Assembly (NCBI GenBank): GCA_913057975.1
Contig: CAJXOQ010000005.1
Span: 1-54,959, forward strand
Direction of reading: 5' to 3'
DNA: 54,959 nucleotides
From: an uncultured Marinobacter sp.
GTDB taxonomy: Bacteria > Pseudomonadota > Gammaproteobacteria > Pseudomonadales > Oleiphilaceae
Shown here: one piece after another, positions 35,962 to 46,847 of the stretch
How positions within the stretch are numbered: the stretch's first letter is position 1
Layout: each line of letters starts with the position of its first letter
Program-made: the position numbers and the translations under genes
Notes under the pieces: generated by a model
Seen by the model: only the letters and a program-made list of their open reading frames with translations
Database searches by the model: none
What the model was told of the DNA's origin: nothing

Positions 35962-38690
35962 GGCTTACCTCCGGCAGAGTTGTCCAGTGCTACCGGCTCT
36001 CCCGGAAGCAGTCCGGCAATCAGCCCGGCTGGAAGACCGATCCAGCCTTTGGGCCAGCCATCCTGCTGAACCACCAATAGCGTTTCCCCAAAGATGGTCA
36101 CCGTGTCACCGCCCCGGATCGACAAGTGTTCAGCGTCATCCATGCTCAGGGTGACACTGGGCGTTTGCGTACGCTCCTGAATGGGCACGGCCAATGAGGA
36201 CGTCTCTTCGCCACCAAACAGCCGCGGCAGAATCAGGGCCCGTAAAGCTGGCGAGCGTTCTCCACTTTCGACGCCCTCGGCACGTTGAGGCGGCCGGCTG
36301 TAATGGCCCTGGCCCGGAACCGGACACATCAAACGCACGCCGGGGTCACCGCCGCGCAAATGCCCGCCTACTTCGTCGGTAAACTTGTTCCAGGCCTGTG
36401 GCGAATTCCAGCCGGGCGCCCAGGCAAAGGGCACCTGCTGCCGGGGCTCGTGATAACCGCTGTAGCCCTCCATGGAATAGGCAAACGCGGAATCCGGGTC
36501 CTGCGGTACCCGTGGTTCGCTGACGTTCTGGTTAGCCCGCATGGAGGTACGGCCACTGTACCGGTGGGGCTCCCGCGCCAGCTGCAGACCATCAATGCGG
36601 TAGTGTGAGGCGGGAGCGGCCTCCACCATACCGCTCAGCTCTGGATGAGCCTCGACACACGCTGCAATGACGGTATCCAGCGTGATATCACCGGCCCTCT
36701 CGCCTTGAAGGTTCACCGCCAGTGCGTGCAACCAGCGCCAGCTTTCATGAATACGGCTTTCCGGCCGCATGTAACTTGGGTCATATACCTGGAAGAAGCG
36801 TTGCGCCCGGCCCTCCAGATTAACCAGCGTACCGTCCGCCTCCGCGAAACTGGCCGCGGACAGCAGGAAGTTGGCGCGCTCAGCCGTTGCCGTGCGTTGA
36901 TGATCAAGCACCACGCAGATCTCTGCCTGTGCCAGCGCTGCATCCACCGTTTGCCGGGGCACTCGTTGGTACAGGTCGTTTTCCAGCACCACCACGGCAT
37001 CCGCGTGGCCATTGGTCAGTTCCTCCAGTACCCAGTCCAACGGTTGGCCGCCCATCAGCGACAAGCCCGTGCTGTTGGCCTCGCGCCGTATCAGTGCCAG
37101 CCCTCCCCGTTTTGCGCGCCGGGACAATGCTCTGGCCACATTCCCGGCCGCTTCCAGTACCGGTTCGGAGGCCAGCGATCCACCACTCACCACCAAAGGG
37201 CGCTCCGCCGCCATTAAAGCAGTGGCAATGGTTTCAGCAGCCTCAACCATGGCCTCAGAAAGCCCTTCCACTGGCGGGGCGGCCGGGTCGATCCGATGGG
37301 CCACCGCAAAGCCAAGGCTGGCAATCTCATCGGGACTCAAGGCATAACGAGCCGCAGCCACATCGTCCAGCTCCGTTGTCGTGGGCCAGGCGATAAACAG
37401 CGGGTGGTAACGATCCTGCGCCAGGGTTTTGAGGGCTTCGGCATTCCAGGCGGGCACACCAATGGCCTCGCCCAGTGCGTCACGGCGCGACAGCGCGGCC
37501 TGGCGAAGGCTCAAGCCCAGACGACCGGCGCTCTGGACCGGGTCTTCGCCCAGAACCAGCACGGCGTCGTGATCTTCCATCTCGCGGGGCGTGGGCGTTG
37601 GCAGGCCGGTATGGCGTTGCAGATGATTCATCAGGTCAAGGCAGGTCTGTTCCCGCGACTCAATGCCGGTGGAAAAGTTTTCCACGCCGACCAATGCCTG
37701 CAACTGGTGATTACTCTCCAGGCTGGCCCGTGGCGAGCCGATGCCGATCACCCGGCGCGAATGGCGCAGAGCGTCGCTGATACGGGCCAGAGCGGTGTCC
37801 ACTTCGAGGCTGACCGGATTACTGTCTGACGATTCCCGACATTCCGGCAGTCGCGGCCGGTCTGCGCGGTTGACGTAACCATAGCCGAACCGGCCCCGGT
37901 CACAGAGGAAATACCCGTTCAACTCACCGTGGTAGCGATTTTCAATACGGCGCAACTCTCCGTACCGCTCCCCCGGGCTGATGTTGCAGCCCATTGAACA
38001 CTGGTGGCAGATGCCGGGCGCAAACTGCAAATCCCACTTGCGGGTGTAACGTTCGGAATGGCTCTGATCCGTGAACACGCCTGTGGGGCATACTTCCGTA
38101 AGATTGCCGGCGAAGGGGCTTTCCAGAATGCCTTCTTCGTAGCGACCGAAATAGACATTATCCTTGGCACCAAAGGCCCCCAGGTCGGTACCACCAGCGT
38201 AGTCGTTGTAAAAACGCACACAGCGGTAACAGGTAATGCACCGGTTCATCTCATGGGCAATGAACGGCCCCAGATACTGGTTCCGGCGCGTGCGCTTGCG
38301 GAACCGGTAACGGCGGCGATCATGGCCGGTCATCACCGTCATGTCCTGCAGGTGACAATGCCCGCCCTCCTCGCACACCGGGCAGTCATGGGGATGGTTG
38401 ATCATCAGCCACTCCACCACACTGGCGCGGAAGGCTTTGGCTTCCTCATCGTCGATATCAATGCGGGTCTGGTCCGCGGCGGGCGTCATGCAGGACATCA
38501 CCACCATGCCCTTGTCGTCGTCCTTGTCCTTATACTGTTTGACCGCGCACTGGCGACAGGCACCCACACTGCCCATGGCCGGGTGCCAGCAGAAATAGGG
38601 AATATCCAGGCCGAGGGACAGACACGCCTGGAGCAGGTTGTGGGCTCCATTGACCGTATAGCGTTGTCCATCCACGTGAATCGTCGCCAT
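35958..38690 (-). CDS. nuoG: NADH-quinone oxidoreductase subunit G
   Basis: A 910-residue subunit. The N-terminal 2Fe-2S ligands are Cys34, 45, 48 and 67. Next comes the [17 protein letters not shown] motif (cluster N5, His plus three Cys), then the [10 protein letters not shown] motif of N4, and [15 protein letters not shown], whose Cys residues match the off-path cluster N7 found in E. coli and Thermus. The rest is a molybdopterin-oxidoreductase-like domain without molybdenum. It passes electrons from NuoF/E towards NuoI. It lies 30 bases after nuoF; the end overlaps nuoH by 4 bases. Confidence 0.97.
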   Translation of the reverse strand: MATIHVDGQRYTVNGAHNLLQACLSLGLDIPYFCWHPAMGSVGACRQCAVKQYKDKDDDKGMVVMSCMTPAADQTRIDIDDEEAKAFRASVVEWLMINHPHDCPVCEEGGHCHLQDMTVMTGHDRRRYRFRKRTRRNQYLGPFIAHEMNRCITCYRCVRFYNDYAGGTDLGAFGAKDNVYFGRYEEGILESPFAGNLTEVCPTGVFTDQSHSERYTRKWDLQFAPGICHQCSMGCNISPGERYGELRRIENRYHGELNGYFLCDRGRFGYGYVNRADRPRLPECRESSDSNPVSLEVDTALARISDALRHSRRVIGIGSPRASLESNHQLQALVGVENFSTGIESREQTCLDLMNHLQRHTGLPTPTPREMEDHDAVLVLGEDPVQSAGRLGLSLRQAALSRRDALGEAIGVPAWNAEALKTLAQDRYHPLFIAWPTTTELDDVAAARYALSPDEIASLGFAVAHRIDPAAPPVEGLSEAMVEAAETIATALMAAERPLVVSGGSLASEPVLEAAGNVARALSRRAKRGGLALIRREANSTGLSLMGGQPLDWVLEELTNGHADAVVVLENDLYQRVPRQTVDAALAQAEICVVLDHQRTATAERANFLLSAASFAEADGTLVNLEGRAQRFFQVYDPSYMRPESRIHESWRWLHALAVNLQGERAGDITLDTVIAACVEAHPELSGMVEAAPASHYRIDGLQLAREPHRYSGRTSMRANQNVSEPRVPQDPDSAFAYSMEGYSGYHEPRQQVPFAWAPGWNSPQAWNKFTDEVGGHLRGGDPGVRLMCPVPGQGHYSRPPQRAEGVESGERSPALRALILPRLFGGEETSSLAVPIQERTQTPSVTLSMDDAEHLSIRGGDTVTIFGETLLVVQQDGWPKGWIGLPAGLIAGLLPGEPVALDNSAGGKP

Positions 38691-38720
38691 GTTGCCTGCC
38701 TATCCTTCGATGACTTTTGC

Positions 38721-40103
38721 TCAGACTTCTCCCACCGGAATCGGGTCCTGATGGGCCTTACCCCTGGGTTTGCTGACGCCCTGCTCAAACTCCTTCCGGA
38801 AGTGTTTGAGGGCCGTCTGTAACGGCATGGCGGCGCCGGGCGCATGGGCGCAGAAGGTCAGCCCTGGGCCGCAGTCCGCCGCCAGCTTGTCCAGTAGTTC
38901 GATATCGCCAGTTTCACCCTGCCCCAGTTCCAGTGCCCACAGCAGTTTGACCGTCCACGGCAGCCCGTCCCGACAGGGGGTGCACCAGCCACAGGATTCC
39001 CGCGCAAAAAACTCCTCCAGGTTGCGCATCAGCGCCACCATGCTCTGTTCCTGAGGCACCACCGTCAGCAATCCCGTCCCCAGACGACTGCCTTCTTTGC
39101 CCACGGTGTCGAAATCCAGCGGCAGCTCGAGATGCTCCGGCAACAGAAACCCGGTGCTGGCGCCGCCTGGCAGCCAGGCCTTGAGTGATCGGTTGCCACG
39201 CATACCCCCAGCCCGCTCAAGGATTTCTGCGCCGGTTGTCCCCATGGGCAATTCCCACAGGCCGGGCTTCTCCACCGGGCCGGACACGCCATAGAGTTTG
39301 CTGCCACCGTCGTCAGTGCGATCACCGGATAGTGCCTGATACCAGTCCGCACCCTTGAGGATCACCGCCGGCACGTTGCACAGGGTTTCCACATTGTTCA
39401 CCACAGAGGGTTTGCCCCAGGCCCCGGACTGGCCCGGGAACGGCGGCTTGGCACGGGGGTTGGCCCGTTTGCCTTCCAGCGAATTGATCAGTGCGGTTTC
39501 CTCGCCACAGATGTACCGCCCTGCGCCGGTATGCACGGCAATGTCGAAATCAAAGCCGCTGCCATTAATGCTGGCGCCCAGCCAACCGGCCTCCCTGGCT
39601 TCGTCCAGAGCTCGGTTCAGAACTCGCGCGGCCTCCACGTATTCACCGCGTAGGAAGATGTAGCCGTAAAAGGAATTGTTGGCCAAAGCCCCCAGAATCA
39701 TGCCTTCGATCAGCAGGTGAGGCTGTTGCTCCATCAGCAGGCGGTCCTTGAAGGTGCCTGGTTCCATTTCGTCCGCATTGCAGATCAGGTAGCCCCGGGG
39801 CATGTCGCCGCCCTGCAGGGTCAGGCTCCACTTGAGCCCGGCGGAAAAGCCTGCACCGCCGCGACCTCGTACATTGGCGTCTTTCATGGTGGCGATGATG
39901 GCCTGAGGGTCGCCATTGTCCAGCGCATTGCGAATCGACTGGTAGCCTTCCTTGCGCAGGTATTCGTCAAGCCAGATCACTTCGCCGTCGTCCCGCAGCC
40001 GCCAGGTCAGCGGATGGGTATCCGGATGACGGTCCGCCTCCGGTTGCAACAGCCGGCTGCGATAACGCACGGATGTTCGCTGGCTGGAAATGGACTCGCT
40101 CAT
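38721..40103 (-). CDS. nuoF: NADH-quinone oxidoreductase subunit F
   Basis: A 460-residue flavoprotein that takes up NADH electrons. FMN/NADH loop GRGGAGF lies at residues 80-86 and the [17 protein letters not shown] block near 190. The 4Fe-4S cluster N3 ligands are Cys371, 374 and 377 (CGWCTPC) and Cys418 (TFCAHA). Its ATG overlaps the nuoE stop by 4 bases. The N-terminus has about 15 more residues than E. coli NuoF (445). Confidence 0.98.
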   Translation of the reverse strand: MSESISSQRTSVRYRSRLLQPEADRHPDTHPLTWRLRDDGEVIWLDEYLRKEGYQSIRNALDNGDPQAIIATMKDANVRGRGGAGFSAGLKWSLTLQGGDMPRGYLICNADEMEPGTFKDRLLMEQQPHLLIEGMILGALANNSFYGYIFLRGEYVEAARVLNRALDEAREAGWLGASINGSGFDFDIAVHTGAGRYICGEETALINSLEGKRANPRAKPPFPGQSGAWGKPSVVNNVETLCNVPAVILKGADWYQALSGDRTDDGGSKLYGVSGPVEKPGLWELPMGTTGAEILERAGGMRGNRSLKAWLPGGASTGFLLPEHLELPLDFDTVGKEGSRLGTGLLTVVPQEQSMVALMRNLEEFFARESCGWCTPCRDGLPWTVKLLWALELGQGETGDIELLDKLAADCGPGLTFCAHAPGAAMPLQTALKHFRKEFEQGVSKPRGKAHQDPIPVGEV

Positions 40104-40615
40104 GGGTAACCCTCCAGCAGGCCCGGCAGGTCGTCCGGCGACACCGGGCCATAGGTATCATCGTCAATCATCAGCGCCGGCGCGCCATCGCAGGCACCCA
40201 GGCAGCAGACCGGCAGCAGGGTGAACCGGCCGTCTTCTGTGGTCTGGCCATAGTCGATTCCAAGATGGCTCGCCAACGCCTGTTTCAATTCGTCGAAACC
40301 ACTCAGAAAACAGGAACTGCTGTCACAGACCAGCACCACATGCCGGCCCACCGGCTGACGGAAGATCAGGCTGTAGAAGGTCGCCACGCCCTCTACCGAC
40401 GCGGGGCCGATACCAAGCACCTTTGCAATGGCGCCAATGGCACCATCCGGCACCCAGCCGTATCGGCGCTGGATGATTTTCAGGGCCTCAATGCACGCGG
40501 CCTGAGGCTGCTCATAGTGCCCTACTTCTTCCAGCATCGCAGCCTCGTCCGCCGGATGAAGTTCGAATCCGTCGGTGCCGATAAGCCGATGTGTCTGCGG
40601 TGTTGTTGCCATCAT
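40100..40615 (-). CDS. nuoE: NADH-quinone oxidoreductase subunit E
   Basis: A 171-residue thioredoxin-like subunit binding 2Fe-2S cluster N1a. Ligands are Cys97 and Cys102 (CDSSSC) and Cys138 and Cys142 (CLGAC), the normal spacing. It partners NuoF in the NADH-dehydrogenase module. Two successive Met codons start the gene (40615 or 40612); the first overlaps the nuoCD stop by one base. Confidence 0.97.
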   Translation of the reverse strand: MMATTPQTHRLIGTDGFELHPADEAAMLEEVGHYEQPQAACIEALKIIQRRYGWVPDGAIGAIAKVLGIGPASVEGVATFYSLIFRQPVGRHVVLVCDSSSCFLSGFDELKQALASHLGIDYGQTTEDGRFTLLPVCCLGACDGAPALMIDDDTYGPVSPDDLPGLLEGYP

Positions 40616-42360
40616 CAGCGGTCCACGTCTGCCATCACGAAGTCGATACTGCCCAGGTGGGCGATCAGGTCCGGCACGAAGCCTCCGCGCATCACCGCCG
40701 GTATCTGCTGCAGGTGCGGGAAGCTCGGGGTACGGATGCGGGTACGGTAGCTCATGGTGTTGCCGTCACTGGTCAGGTAATAACTGTTGATGCCCTTGGT
40801 GGCCTCAATCATCTGCAGGGATTCATTGGGTTCCAGCACCGGCCCCCAGGACACCTGCAGAAAGTGGGTAATGAGGGTTTCAATGTGCTGGAGCATGCGC
40901 TCCCGGGGCGGCGGCGTCGTCAGTGGATGATCCGCCTTGTAGTCACCCGCGGGCATATTGTTGACGCACTGCTGGATGATTCGAAGGCTCTGGCGCATTT
41001 CGTCGATACGCAACTGTCCCCGATCGAACACATCCCCGTTGTGGCCAAGCGGCACCTCAAAGTCGAACTGTTCATAACCGGAGTAAGGCCGCTGCTTACG
41101 CAAATCAAAATCGCAGCCGGTGGCCCGCAGGTTAGGCCCGGTCACCCCCCACTCCAGTGCCTCGGCTGTATTGAAGGCCGCCACATGACGGGTTCGCTCG
41201 CGCACGATGGCGTTTTCCATCATCGCCCGCTCGTATTCCTTCAGGCGCGCAGGCATCCAGTCCAGAAAGCCCTGCACCAGTTTTTCCCAACCCTGGGGCA
41301 AATCCTGCATCACACCGCCAATGCGGTACCAGGCCGGGTGCATGCGAAATCCGGTAATACCTTCGATCACCTCATAGCCCCGCTGCCGGTCGCTGAACGT
41401 GTAGAACACCGGCGTCATGGCCCCCAGATCCTGCAGGTACGTCCCGAGGAACAGCAGATGGCTGGTGATGCGGAACATCTCCGCCATCATCACCCGAATC
41501 ACCTTCACCCTGTCCGGCACCTCAATACCGGCCAGTTTTTCTGCGGCCAGCACATAAGGCAGGTTGTTCATCACCCCACCGGTGTAGTCAATGCGATCGG
41601 TGTAGGGAATAAAGCTGTGCCAGGACTGGCGCTCGGCCATCTTCTCGGCGCCCCGGTGGTGGTAGCCAATGTCTGGCACGCAATCGACGATTTCCTCACC
41701 GTCCAGTTGCAGCACAATGCGGAAAGCCCCATGGGCGGACGGGTGATTGGGCCCCAGGTTGAGAAACATGAACTCCGCCCCGTCGCGTTCACGCTGCATG
41801 CCCCAGGCTTCCGGGTCGAACCGCATGGCTTCCTGTTCGGCATCCTGGCCTTCCACGGTCAGGGTATAGGGATCAAACTCGGTGGCCCGGGCGGGGTAAT
41901 CCTTCCTCAGCGGGTGGCCCGTCCAGGTCGGCGGCATCAGTATCCGCTCCGGATGCGGGTGTCCGGCGACGGCGATGCCGAACATGTCCAGGATTTCCCG
42001 CTCGTACCAGTTGGCATTGGCGAAGACGTTGCTAACGGTGGGCACCCGCAAATCGCTCTCTGGCAGCCCAACCTTCAGGATCAGGTCTTCATTACGCTCC
42101 ACCGACAGCAAGTGGTAGAACACGGTGAAGTCAGCCTCTGGCAGACCGTTCCTGTGACCACGCAAGCGCTCATCCACGGCGGACAGGTCATAGAGCATGG
42201 AAAACGGCGCTCGCTGCTGCTTCAGGTGCGCCAAAATATCGACGATACTCTCTCGCGACACCCAGAATACCGGCATGCCCGTCAGCGTGGGCTGCACATG
42301 CAGTACATCCTCGCGGAAATCACCCAGCAGGCTCTCGATGTCAGTGGCACCTGTCGTCAT
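40615..42360 (-). CDS. nuoCD: NADH-quinone oxidoreductase fused subunit C/D
   Basis: A fused NuoC-NuoD protein of 581 residues, as in E. coli and most gammaproteobacteria. Residues 1-175 are the NuoC (30 kDa) domain with [20 protein letters not shown]; the rest is NuoD (49 kDa) with [19 protein letters not shown] and the C-terminal GELGVYYVSDG-equivalent [12 protein letters not shown], ending in the DFVMADVDR tail. It shapes the quinone site with NuoB and NuoH. I use the ATG at 42360, 11 bases after the nuoB stop; a GTG at 42375 overlapping that stop (GTGA) is equally possible and would add five residues. Confidence 0.96.
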   Translation of the reverse strand: MTTGATDIESLLGDFREDVLHVQPTLTGMPVFWVSRESIVDILAHLKQQRAPFSMLYDLSAVDERLRGHRNGLPEADFTVFYHLLSVERNEDLILKVGLPESDLRVPTVSNVFANANWYEREILDMFGIAVAGHPHPERILMPPTWTGHPLRKDYPARATEFDPYTLTVEGQDAEQEAMRFDPEAWGMQRERDGAEFMFLNLGPNHPSAHGAFRIVLQLDGEEIVDCVPDIGYHHRGAEKMAERQSWHSFIPYTDRIDYTGGVMNNLPYVLAAEKLAGIEVPDRVKVIRVMMAEMFRITSHLLFLGTYLQDLGAMTPVFYTFSDRQRGYEVIEGITGFRMHPAWYRIGGVMQDLPQGWEKLVQGFLDWMPARLKEYERAMMENAIVRERTRHVAAFNTAEALEWGVTGPNLRATGCDFDLRKQRPYSGYEQFDFEVPLGHNGDVFDRGQLRIDEMRQSLRIIQQCVNNMPAGDYKADHPLTTPPPRERMLQHIETLITHFLQVSWGPVLEPNESLQMIEATKGINSYYLTSDGNTMSYRTRIRTPSFPHLQQIPAVMRGGFVPDLIAHLGSIDFVMADVDR

Positions 42361-42371
42361 AGTCGTGATTG

Positions 42372-43049
42372 TCACAGTTTGTCCGGCGTGCGCAATTCGG
42401 TGGCCTGGATGCGCTGATCCCGCCATTTTTCACGCTGGGACGGCATCTCCGCCCGATAGACACCCTGATCGCCAACCACCCAGGACAGCGGTCTGCGTTC
42501 TTCCTGGATGGAGTCCTGTAGCAACTGCAACCCCTGCAGAAAGGCCTCTGGCCGGGGCGGACAACCGGGAACATACACATCCACTGGCAGGAACTTGTCG
42601 ACGCCCTGCACCACCGAGTAGATGTCGTACATACCGCCGGAGTTTGCGCAGGAGCCCATGGATATTACCCACTTGGGTTCCAGCATCTGGTCGTACAGTT
42701 GCTGGATCACCGGCGCCATCTTGATAAAGCAGGTGCCGGCAATCACCATGAAATCCGCCTGTCGGGGCGATGCGCGGATAACTTCGGAGCCGAAACGGGC
42801 AATGTCGTGGGGCGCGGTGAAGGCCGTGGTCATTTCCACGTAGCAGCAGGACAGCCCGAAGTTGTAGGGCCAGAGGGAATTCTTGCGGCCCCAGTTGACC
42901 GCGGAATTGAGAACGTCGCTCAGCTTGCCGGTGAACACATTGCGTTCAAGCTGGCGTTTCACCGGATCTTCCGACGGTTCCTGTTGCCGTACCGGGTATT
43001 GCGTGTCACCTTCCGGCGAAGGTTCCGCCCTGGTCAGTGTGTAAGACAT
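42372..43049 (-). CDS. nuoB: NADH-quinone oxidoreductase subunit B
   Basis: A 225-residue subunit carrying the terminal 4Fe-4S cluster N2, which reduces ubiquinone. The four ligands are Cys68 and Cys69 (the tandem pair in [10 protein letters not shown]), Cys134 (MGSCANSGG) and Cys163 (VPGCPPRPE). It follows nuoA after a 72-base gap that has no other gene in it. Length matches E. coli NuoB (220). Confidence 0.98.
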   Translation of the reverse strand: MSYTLTRAEPSPEGDTQYPVRQQEPSEDPVKRQLERNVFTGKLSDVLNSAVNWGRKNSLWPYNFGLSCCYVEMTTAFTAPHDIARFGSEVIRASPRQADFMVIAGTCFIKMAPVIQQLYDQMLEPKWVISMGSCANSGGMYDIYSVVQGVDKFLPVDVYVPGCPPRPEAFLQGLQLLQDSIQEERRPLSWVVGDQGVYRAEMPSQREKWRDQRIQATELRTPDKL

Positions 43050-43121
43050 GCTGCGCCTCCATGGGCGCTGGACCCAACAGCGAAATCACCGTTGGCCCGC
43101 GCCGTAATCGGGTGCGTTGAA

Positions 43122-43538
43122 TCAGCCTGCCGGACTACGAGGTCTACCGCTGGATGATTCCGGGGCCCAGTCCAGGGCACCGGTACGACTGTCATAGAGC
43201 AGACCGGCCAGCAGAATCAGGATAAAAACCGCCGCGCCCCAGAATCCTGTCCAGCCCACGTCGGGAATGACAATGGCCCAGGCAAACAGGAACACGGCTT
43301 CGATATCGAAGATCACGAACAGCATCGCGACCAGATAAAATTTGACGGAAAAGCGTTGTCTGGCATCACCGGTGCCGACGATGCCGGACTCGAAAGGGAG
43401 GGATTTGCTGACACCCCGGCTACGCCCTCCAAGCAAGCTGGAGGCACCCACCATAAAGGCACAAAGGCCCAATGTGGCAACGATGAAGAAGCCGGTGGCC
43501 CAGTAGCGGACCAGCAAGTCAGTGACGGTGTCTGCCAT
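43122..43538 (-). CDS. nuoA: NADH-quinone oxidoreductase subunit A
   Basis: A 138-residue three-helix membrane subunit. The conserved loop [19 protein letters not shown] and the acidic helix-2 segment [20 protein letters not shown] are typical; the C-terminus is longer than the core fold needs. It is the first gene of the operon, with ribosome site GGGAGAG before the ATG. The promoter should lie in 43539-43641, which is AT-rich but offers no clear -35/-10 pair. Confidence 0.97.
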   Translation of the reverse strand: MADTVTDLLVRYWATGFFIVATLGLCAFMVGASSLLGGRSRGVSKSLPFESGIVGTGDARQRFSVKFYLVAMLFVIFDIEAVFLFAWAIVIPDVGWTGFWGAAVFILILLAGLLYDSRTGALDWAPESSSGRPRSPAG

Positions 43539-43641
43539 GCGCTCTCCCTATGAATTCAGGATGAAGCCCTGACTAGAAACCTAACAGTGGATTAGCGTTT
43601 GCGCAAATAATGAACGGCGAAAATCAATGACCTGGGGCAAC

Positions 43642-43869
43642 TCAGCCGCCCCTCACACCCAACCTGTCCAGATAGACATGGAGCTCCGCTTCACTGATAT
43701 TGACGTATTCCACCACCCGGCCGTAGAGCATAACCGTTGGCACATTACGTCCTTTTAATTCACGCTGGGTTTCGTGTAACACATAGAGAATGATCCGCTC
43801 CGTGCGGGTGAGACCGTCACGGGCGTCAGGGATGGTTTCCAGCAGGGTATCGATTTGTTCCGGCGTCAA
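43642..43869 (-). CDS. Small conserved-looking protein, unknown
   Basis: A 75-residue protein on the same strand as, and 103 bases upstream of, nuoA. It is charged, predicted mostly helical, and has the sequence order of a compact helical domain (TPEQIDTLLETIPDARDG, then TERIILYVLHETQREL). GAGGTAG lies 8 bases before the ATG, which supports translation. I recognise no family and assign no function. The distance to nuoA and the lack of overlap make a shared transcript uncertain. Confidence 0.55.
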   Translation of the reverse strand: MTPEQIDTLLETIPDARDGLTRTERIILYVLHETQRELKGRNVPTVMLYGRVVEYVNISEAELHVYLDRLGVRGG

Positions 43870-44043
43870 TGAACTTTCTACCTCACATCTGAAGCGCTGT
43901 TCTCAACAGCGCACGAATTCACACCACAGACGGATCGGATGGGCCCCTTTAATTCAAGCGAGACCATCACTACAGTATTCCCGCACAACCCCACAAACTT
44001 ATACTGACATCCAGACTAGCGGACAAGCGGGGACGGACGATTG

Positions 44044-45288
44044 ATGCGGCAAACCATCATCAGCCTGACGTCACTGATCCTGAGCATCATTCTGCTCATC
44101 GCGGGTAACGCTTTCCTCATGACCCTGCTGGGGCTCAGGCTCAGCATCGAAGACTTCAGCGCCAGTGTGATCGGGTGGATCCTGGCGTTCTACTCCATCG
44201 GCTTTGTGGCCGGCACACTTTATGCCGGGCGCATCATTGAAAAGGTGGGACACATCCGCGCGTTCGCGGTTTTCGCCGCGGTGCTTTCTGCCTCAATACT
44301 GATTTATCCAATGGCCGTCCAGGCCGGACTCTGGGGTGGCCTACGGGCCGTTGGCGGCTTCGTAATGGCCGGCCTGATGATCGTGATGGAAAGCTGGTTC
44401 AGCAGCAAGGCCGACAACCGTAACCGGGCCAGCCTGTTTGCCATTTACCAGGTCATCTTCTTCCTATCCACCGCCGGAGGCCAGGTACTGATACGCGTCG
44501 CCGATCCGGCGGGCTTTATTCCCTTTTCCCTGGCCACCATCCTGGTGGTGCTCGCCCTCACGCCCCTGGCAATGACCCGCCGGGAGTCACCGTCGGTTTC
44601 GCAGGGTGAACGCCTGTCATTACGTAAACTCTATAACAAGTCACCAACGGGCACGCTTGGTGCACTGATCGCCGGGCTGCTTATCAGTGCCTTCTATGCC
44701 ATGGGACCAGTGTACGCTAATCAGATTGGTCTGAACCTGGGGCAGCTCTCCAACTTCATGGCTTCGGCCATCGTGGCTGCCATGCTGATGGCCTGGCCCA
44801 TCGGGCAACTGTGCGACCGCTTCGACCGATACCGGGTCATGCTGGTGGCCGCCATCGTCGCTGCCGTGTGCAGTCTGGCTGCGGCCATTATTGGCAACAT
44901 CAGCATGGTGGCCCTGGTGCTATTCGTCGGGTTGTACATGGGCATCAGTGCTGCCATCTACCCAATCGCTGTGGCCATCACCAATGACCTGATGGAAACC
45001 CACCAGATCACCGCAGCGAGCACAGCGCTGTTACTGAGTTACGGCATTGGCAGCATCATCGGCCCGCTGGTCAGTTCCCTGTTCATGGACTTTCTGGGGC
45101 CGCGGGGCCTTTTCGTCAGCAATGCCCTGATGCTGGGAGGGCTGATCCTGTTCATGGTGGCGGGGCCGAAGCGCCAACACCCAACTGTGGAGCAGCAGGA
45201 GCAGTACTACACCGTCACTCCGGAAGCAGGATTGGGGGTTGAGGAACTTGATCCGCGCAATACGGAGTTTGAATCACGAGACATCTAG
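44044..45288 (+). CDS. MFS transporter, YcaD-like
   Basis: A 414-residue major facilitator with 12 hydrophobic helices. The loop 2-3 signature is GTLYAGRIIEKVGHIRAF and the matching second-half loop reads WPIGQLCDRFDRYRVML, as in the YcaD group of putative permeases. VVMESWFSSKADNRNRASLFA between helices 4 and 5 also fits that group. Substrate unknown. The hydrophilic tail of about 45 residues is Glu-rich. I chose the ATG at 44044 over a TTG directly before it. The gap 43870-44043 holds the two divergent promoters; no clear sites were found. Confidence 0.85.
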   Translation: MRQTIISLTSLILSIILLIAGNAFLMTLLGLRLSIEDFSASVIGWILAFYSIGFVAGTLYAGRIIEKVGHIRAFAVFAAVLSASILIYPMAVQAGLWGGLRAVGGFVMAGLMIVMESWFSSKADNRNRASLFAIYQVIFFLSTAGGQVLIRVADPAGFIPFSLATILVVLALTPLAMTRRESPSVSQGERLSLRKLYNKSPTGTLGALIAGLLISAFYAMGPVYANQIGLNLGQLSNFMASAIVAAMLMAWPIGQLCDRFDRYRVMLVAAIVAAVCSLAAAIIGNISMVALVLFVGLYMGISAAIYPIAVAITNDLMETHQITAASTALLLSYGIGSIIGPLVSSLFMDFLGPRGLFVSNALMLGGLILFMVAGPKRQHPTVEQQEQYYTVTPEAGLGVEELDPRNTEFESRDI

Positions 45289-45440
45289 GATGCGTAGGAT
45301 GCGCCTGCAACAACCCCACTGCGCCACCTGTCCATGGATGGTTTTGGCAGCTAACCCGGAAAACGAGCTGCCCACAACTGCCCACTTTTTCCGCCTCCGC
45401 AGAAGAAGCGGCTGTGATCAGTGGGTCCATCGCGAGCTCA

Positions 45441-46847
45441 TCACAGTGTTTTAGCTTTGTAAGGTGCAGGCTGAGGCATCTGGCTCAACCACTCTCGCAG
45501 GTTCTCACCGACGTGCGATTGGGGATAGGACCAATTCGATTCCTCCATACCAATCTCTTCCTCCCAGGTTCGGATCTGCTGGTTGATGTCCTCGAACATG
45601 ACATCAGGGTCGGCCAATGACAGCCCCACACTCTGATAAACCGCCTTGGTGAACCAGGTCATTTCCGAGTCATCACCGCAGCCGAAAGAGGTACGATCTG
45701 CCCGGGCGGAGGTCATGATCAGTGTGTCTGCATCCTTGAGTGGCTCTATCCACTGGCCGGAGTAGCATGCGGAAATCACCAGCAGTTTTCGGCGTATGTT
45801 CAGTGGTTCCAGCATTTCCGCAAAATCCTGCGGCGAGAGGTTCGGCAACTCGATACCGGGTTGCTGCAACAGCAGTTGTCCGTTTTGCATACCGTGGCTG
45901 ACCAGGTGAACCACAAGCAGGTCTTCCTCAGGATTCATCTGCGCATCCAATGCCTCCAGAGCTGAGGCAATGGATGGCCGGGTAGCCAGAGGAAACGTTT
46001 CATAGTCCCGGTGATTGAGCAGCATGATGGTGCGGTTTTCCACATCGAACTGCGCCTGAAGGCCAGTTTTGGCAACCTGGATATCGCGCATGAACACCGA
46101 CTCGGTACCGTCGCCACCCACGGCCAGGAAGTAGGCGTCTGCCGTCCCCGCCTGTTCCGGGGCGAGACTCTCGATCTGGTTGTTCAGGCGCCGACGGTCT
46201 TCGACGAGAATAGTCTCGGTCAAAAGCGCTGGCTCTTCCGGGACAGGTGCTTCCGCGACGTACTCTTCCTGGTCGACGAACTCACCATACTCCCAGGTTC
46301 CTGTGAGGCTGCCCAGATCCTCCGATTCACCGATAAAGGCGTAGCTGCCTTCACCGTGGTAATACCAGTCACGGAACTCCCCTTCGTAGGTGCCGTAATC
46401 CGTAACGTGTTTTCCCTCCACGGGATTGCCATCTTCAAACTCAGCGATATAGACACTGCCACCGGCTTCGTAACGCCCCTCACCGTGAAACTCACCGTTC
46501 CGAAATTCTCCCTCGTAGCGGCTGCCGTCGTCTTCAATTACGCCCTGCCCCGACATCGTCCCTCTCTGGAACTCACCCTCGTAATGCCAACCTGCCGGAG
46601 ACTCGAGCTCACCATGGCCGTGCCAGTAGCCTTCCTGAAACTGGCCGGTGTAAACCATGCCGCTGGCAAATTCCTGAACGCCTTCACCGTGAAAGTAACC
46701 GTCCTGCATATCACCGGAATAGGTACTGCCGTCCGGAAGTCGGGCGTCAGGCGGAAGCAGTTGTGGCGCATCGCAGGCGGTGAGCAAAAGGATTGCGACC
46801 AGCGGGAAAGCTTGCCGCAGGGGGCTTGATACTACCGGTTTGCTCAT
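45441..46847 (-). CDS. MORN-repeat lipoprotein with C13/caspase-like peptidase domain
   Basis: A 468-residue lipoprotein. The lipobox is LLTAC (Cys25) with Asp at position +2, which in E. coli would keep it in the inner membrane. Residues 38-190 hold five to seven MORN-type repeats (units such as YEGEFRNGEFHGEGRY and YTGQFQEGYWHGHGEL). Residues 210-450 are a C13-type (legumain-like) caspase-fold domain with the catalytic pair His318 (HLVSHGMQ) and Cys361 (VISACYSGQ). C13 and MORN domains together in one anchored protein are unusual; the function is unknown, perhaps processing of an envelope partner. Translation is coupled to the YdeI-like gene upstream by a 4-base overlap (ATGA). Confidence 0.85.
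   Translation of the reverse strand: MSKPVVSSPLRQAFPLVAILLLTACDAPQLLPPDARLPDGSTYSGDMQDGYFHGEGVQEFASGMVYTGQFQEGYWHGHGELESPAGWHYEGEFQRGTMSGQGVIEDDGSRYEGEFRNGEFHGEGRYEAGGSVYIAEFEDGNPVEGKHVTDYGTYEGEFRDWYYHGEGSYAFIGESEDLGSLTGTWEYGEFVDQEEYVAEAPVPEEPALLTETILVEDRRRLNNQIESLAPEQAGTADAYFLAVGGDGTESVFMRDIQVAKTGLQAQFDVENRTIMLLNHRDYETFPLATRPSIASALEALDAQMNPEEDLLVVHLVSHGMQNGQLLLQQPGIELPNLSPQDFAEMLEPLNIRRKLLVISACYSGQWIEPLKDADTLIMTSARADRTSFGCGDDSEMTWFTKAVYQSVGLSLADPDVMFEDINQQIRTWEEEIGMEESNWSYPQSHVGENLREWLSQMPQPAPYKAKTL

Noticed and set aside
40591..42417. Open 608-codon frame on the plus strand, antisense to almost all of nuoCD
   Set aside because: Every conserved complex I motif lies on the minus strand; the antisense product is rich in His, Arg and Gln, shows no family pattern and is a by-product of GC-biased codon use.
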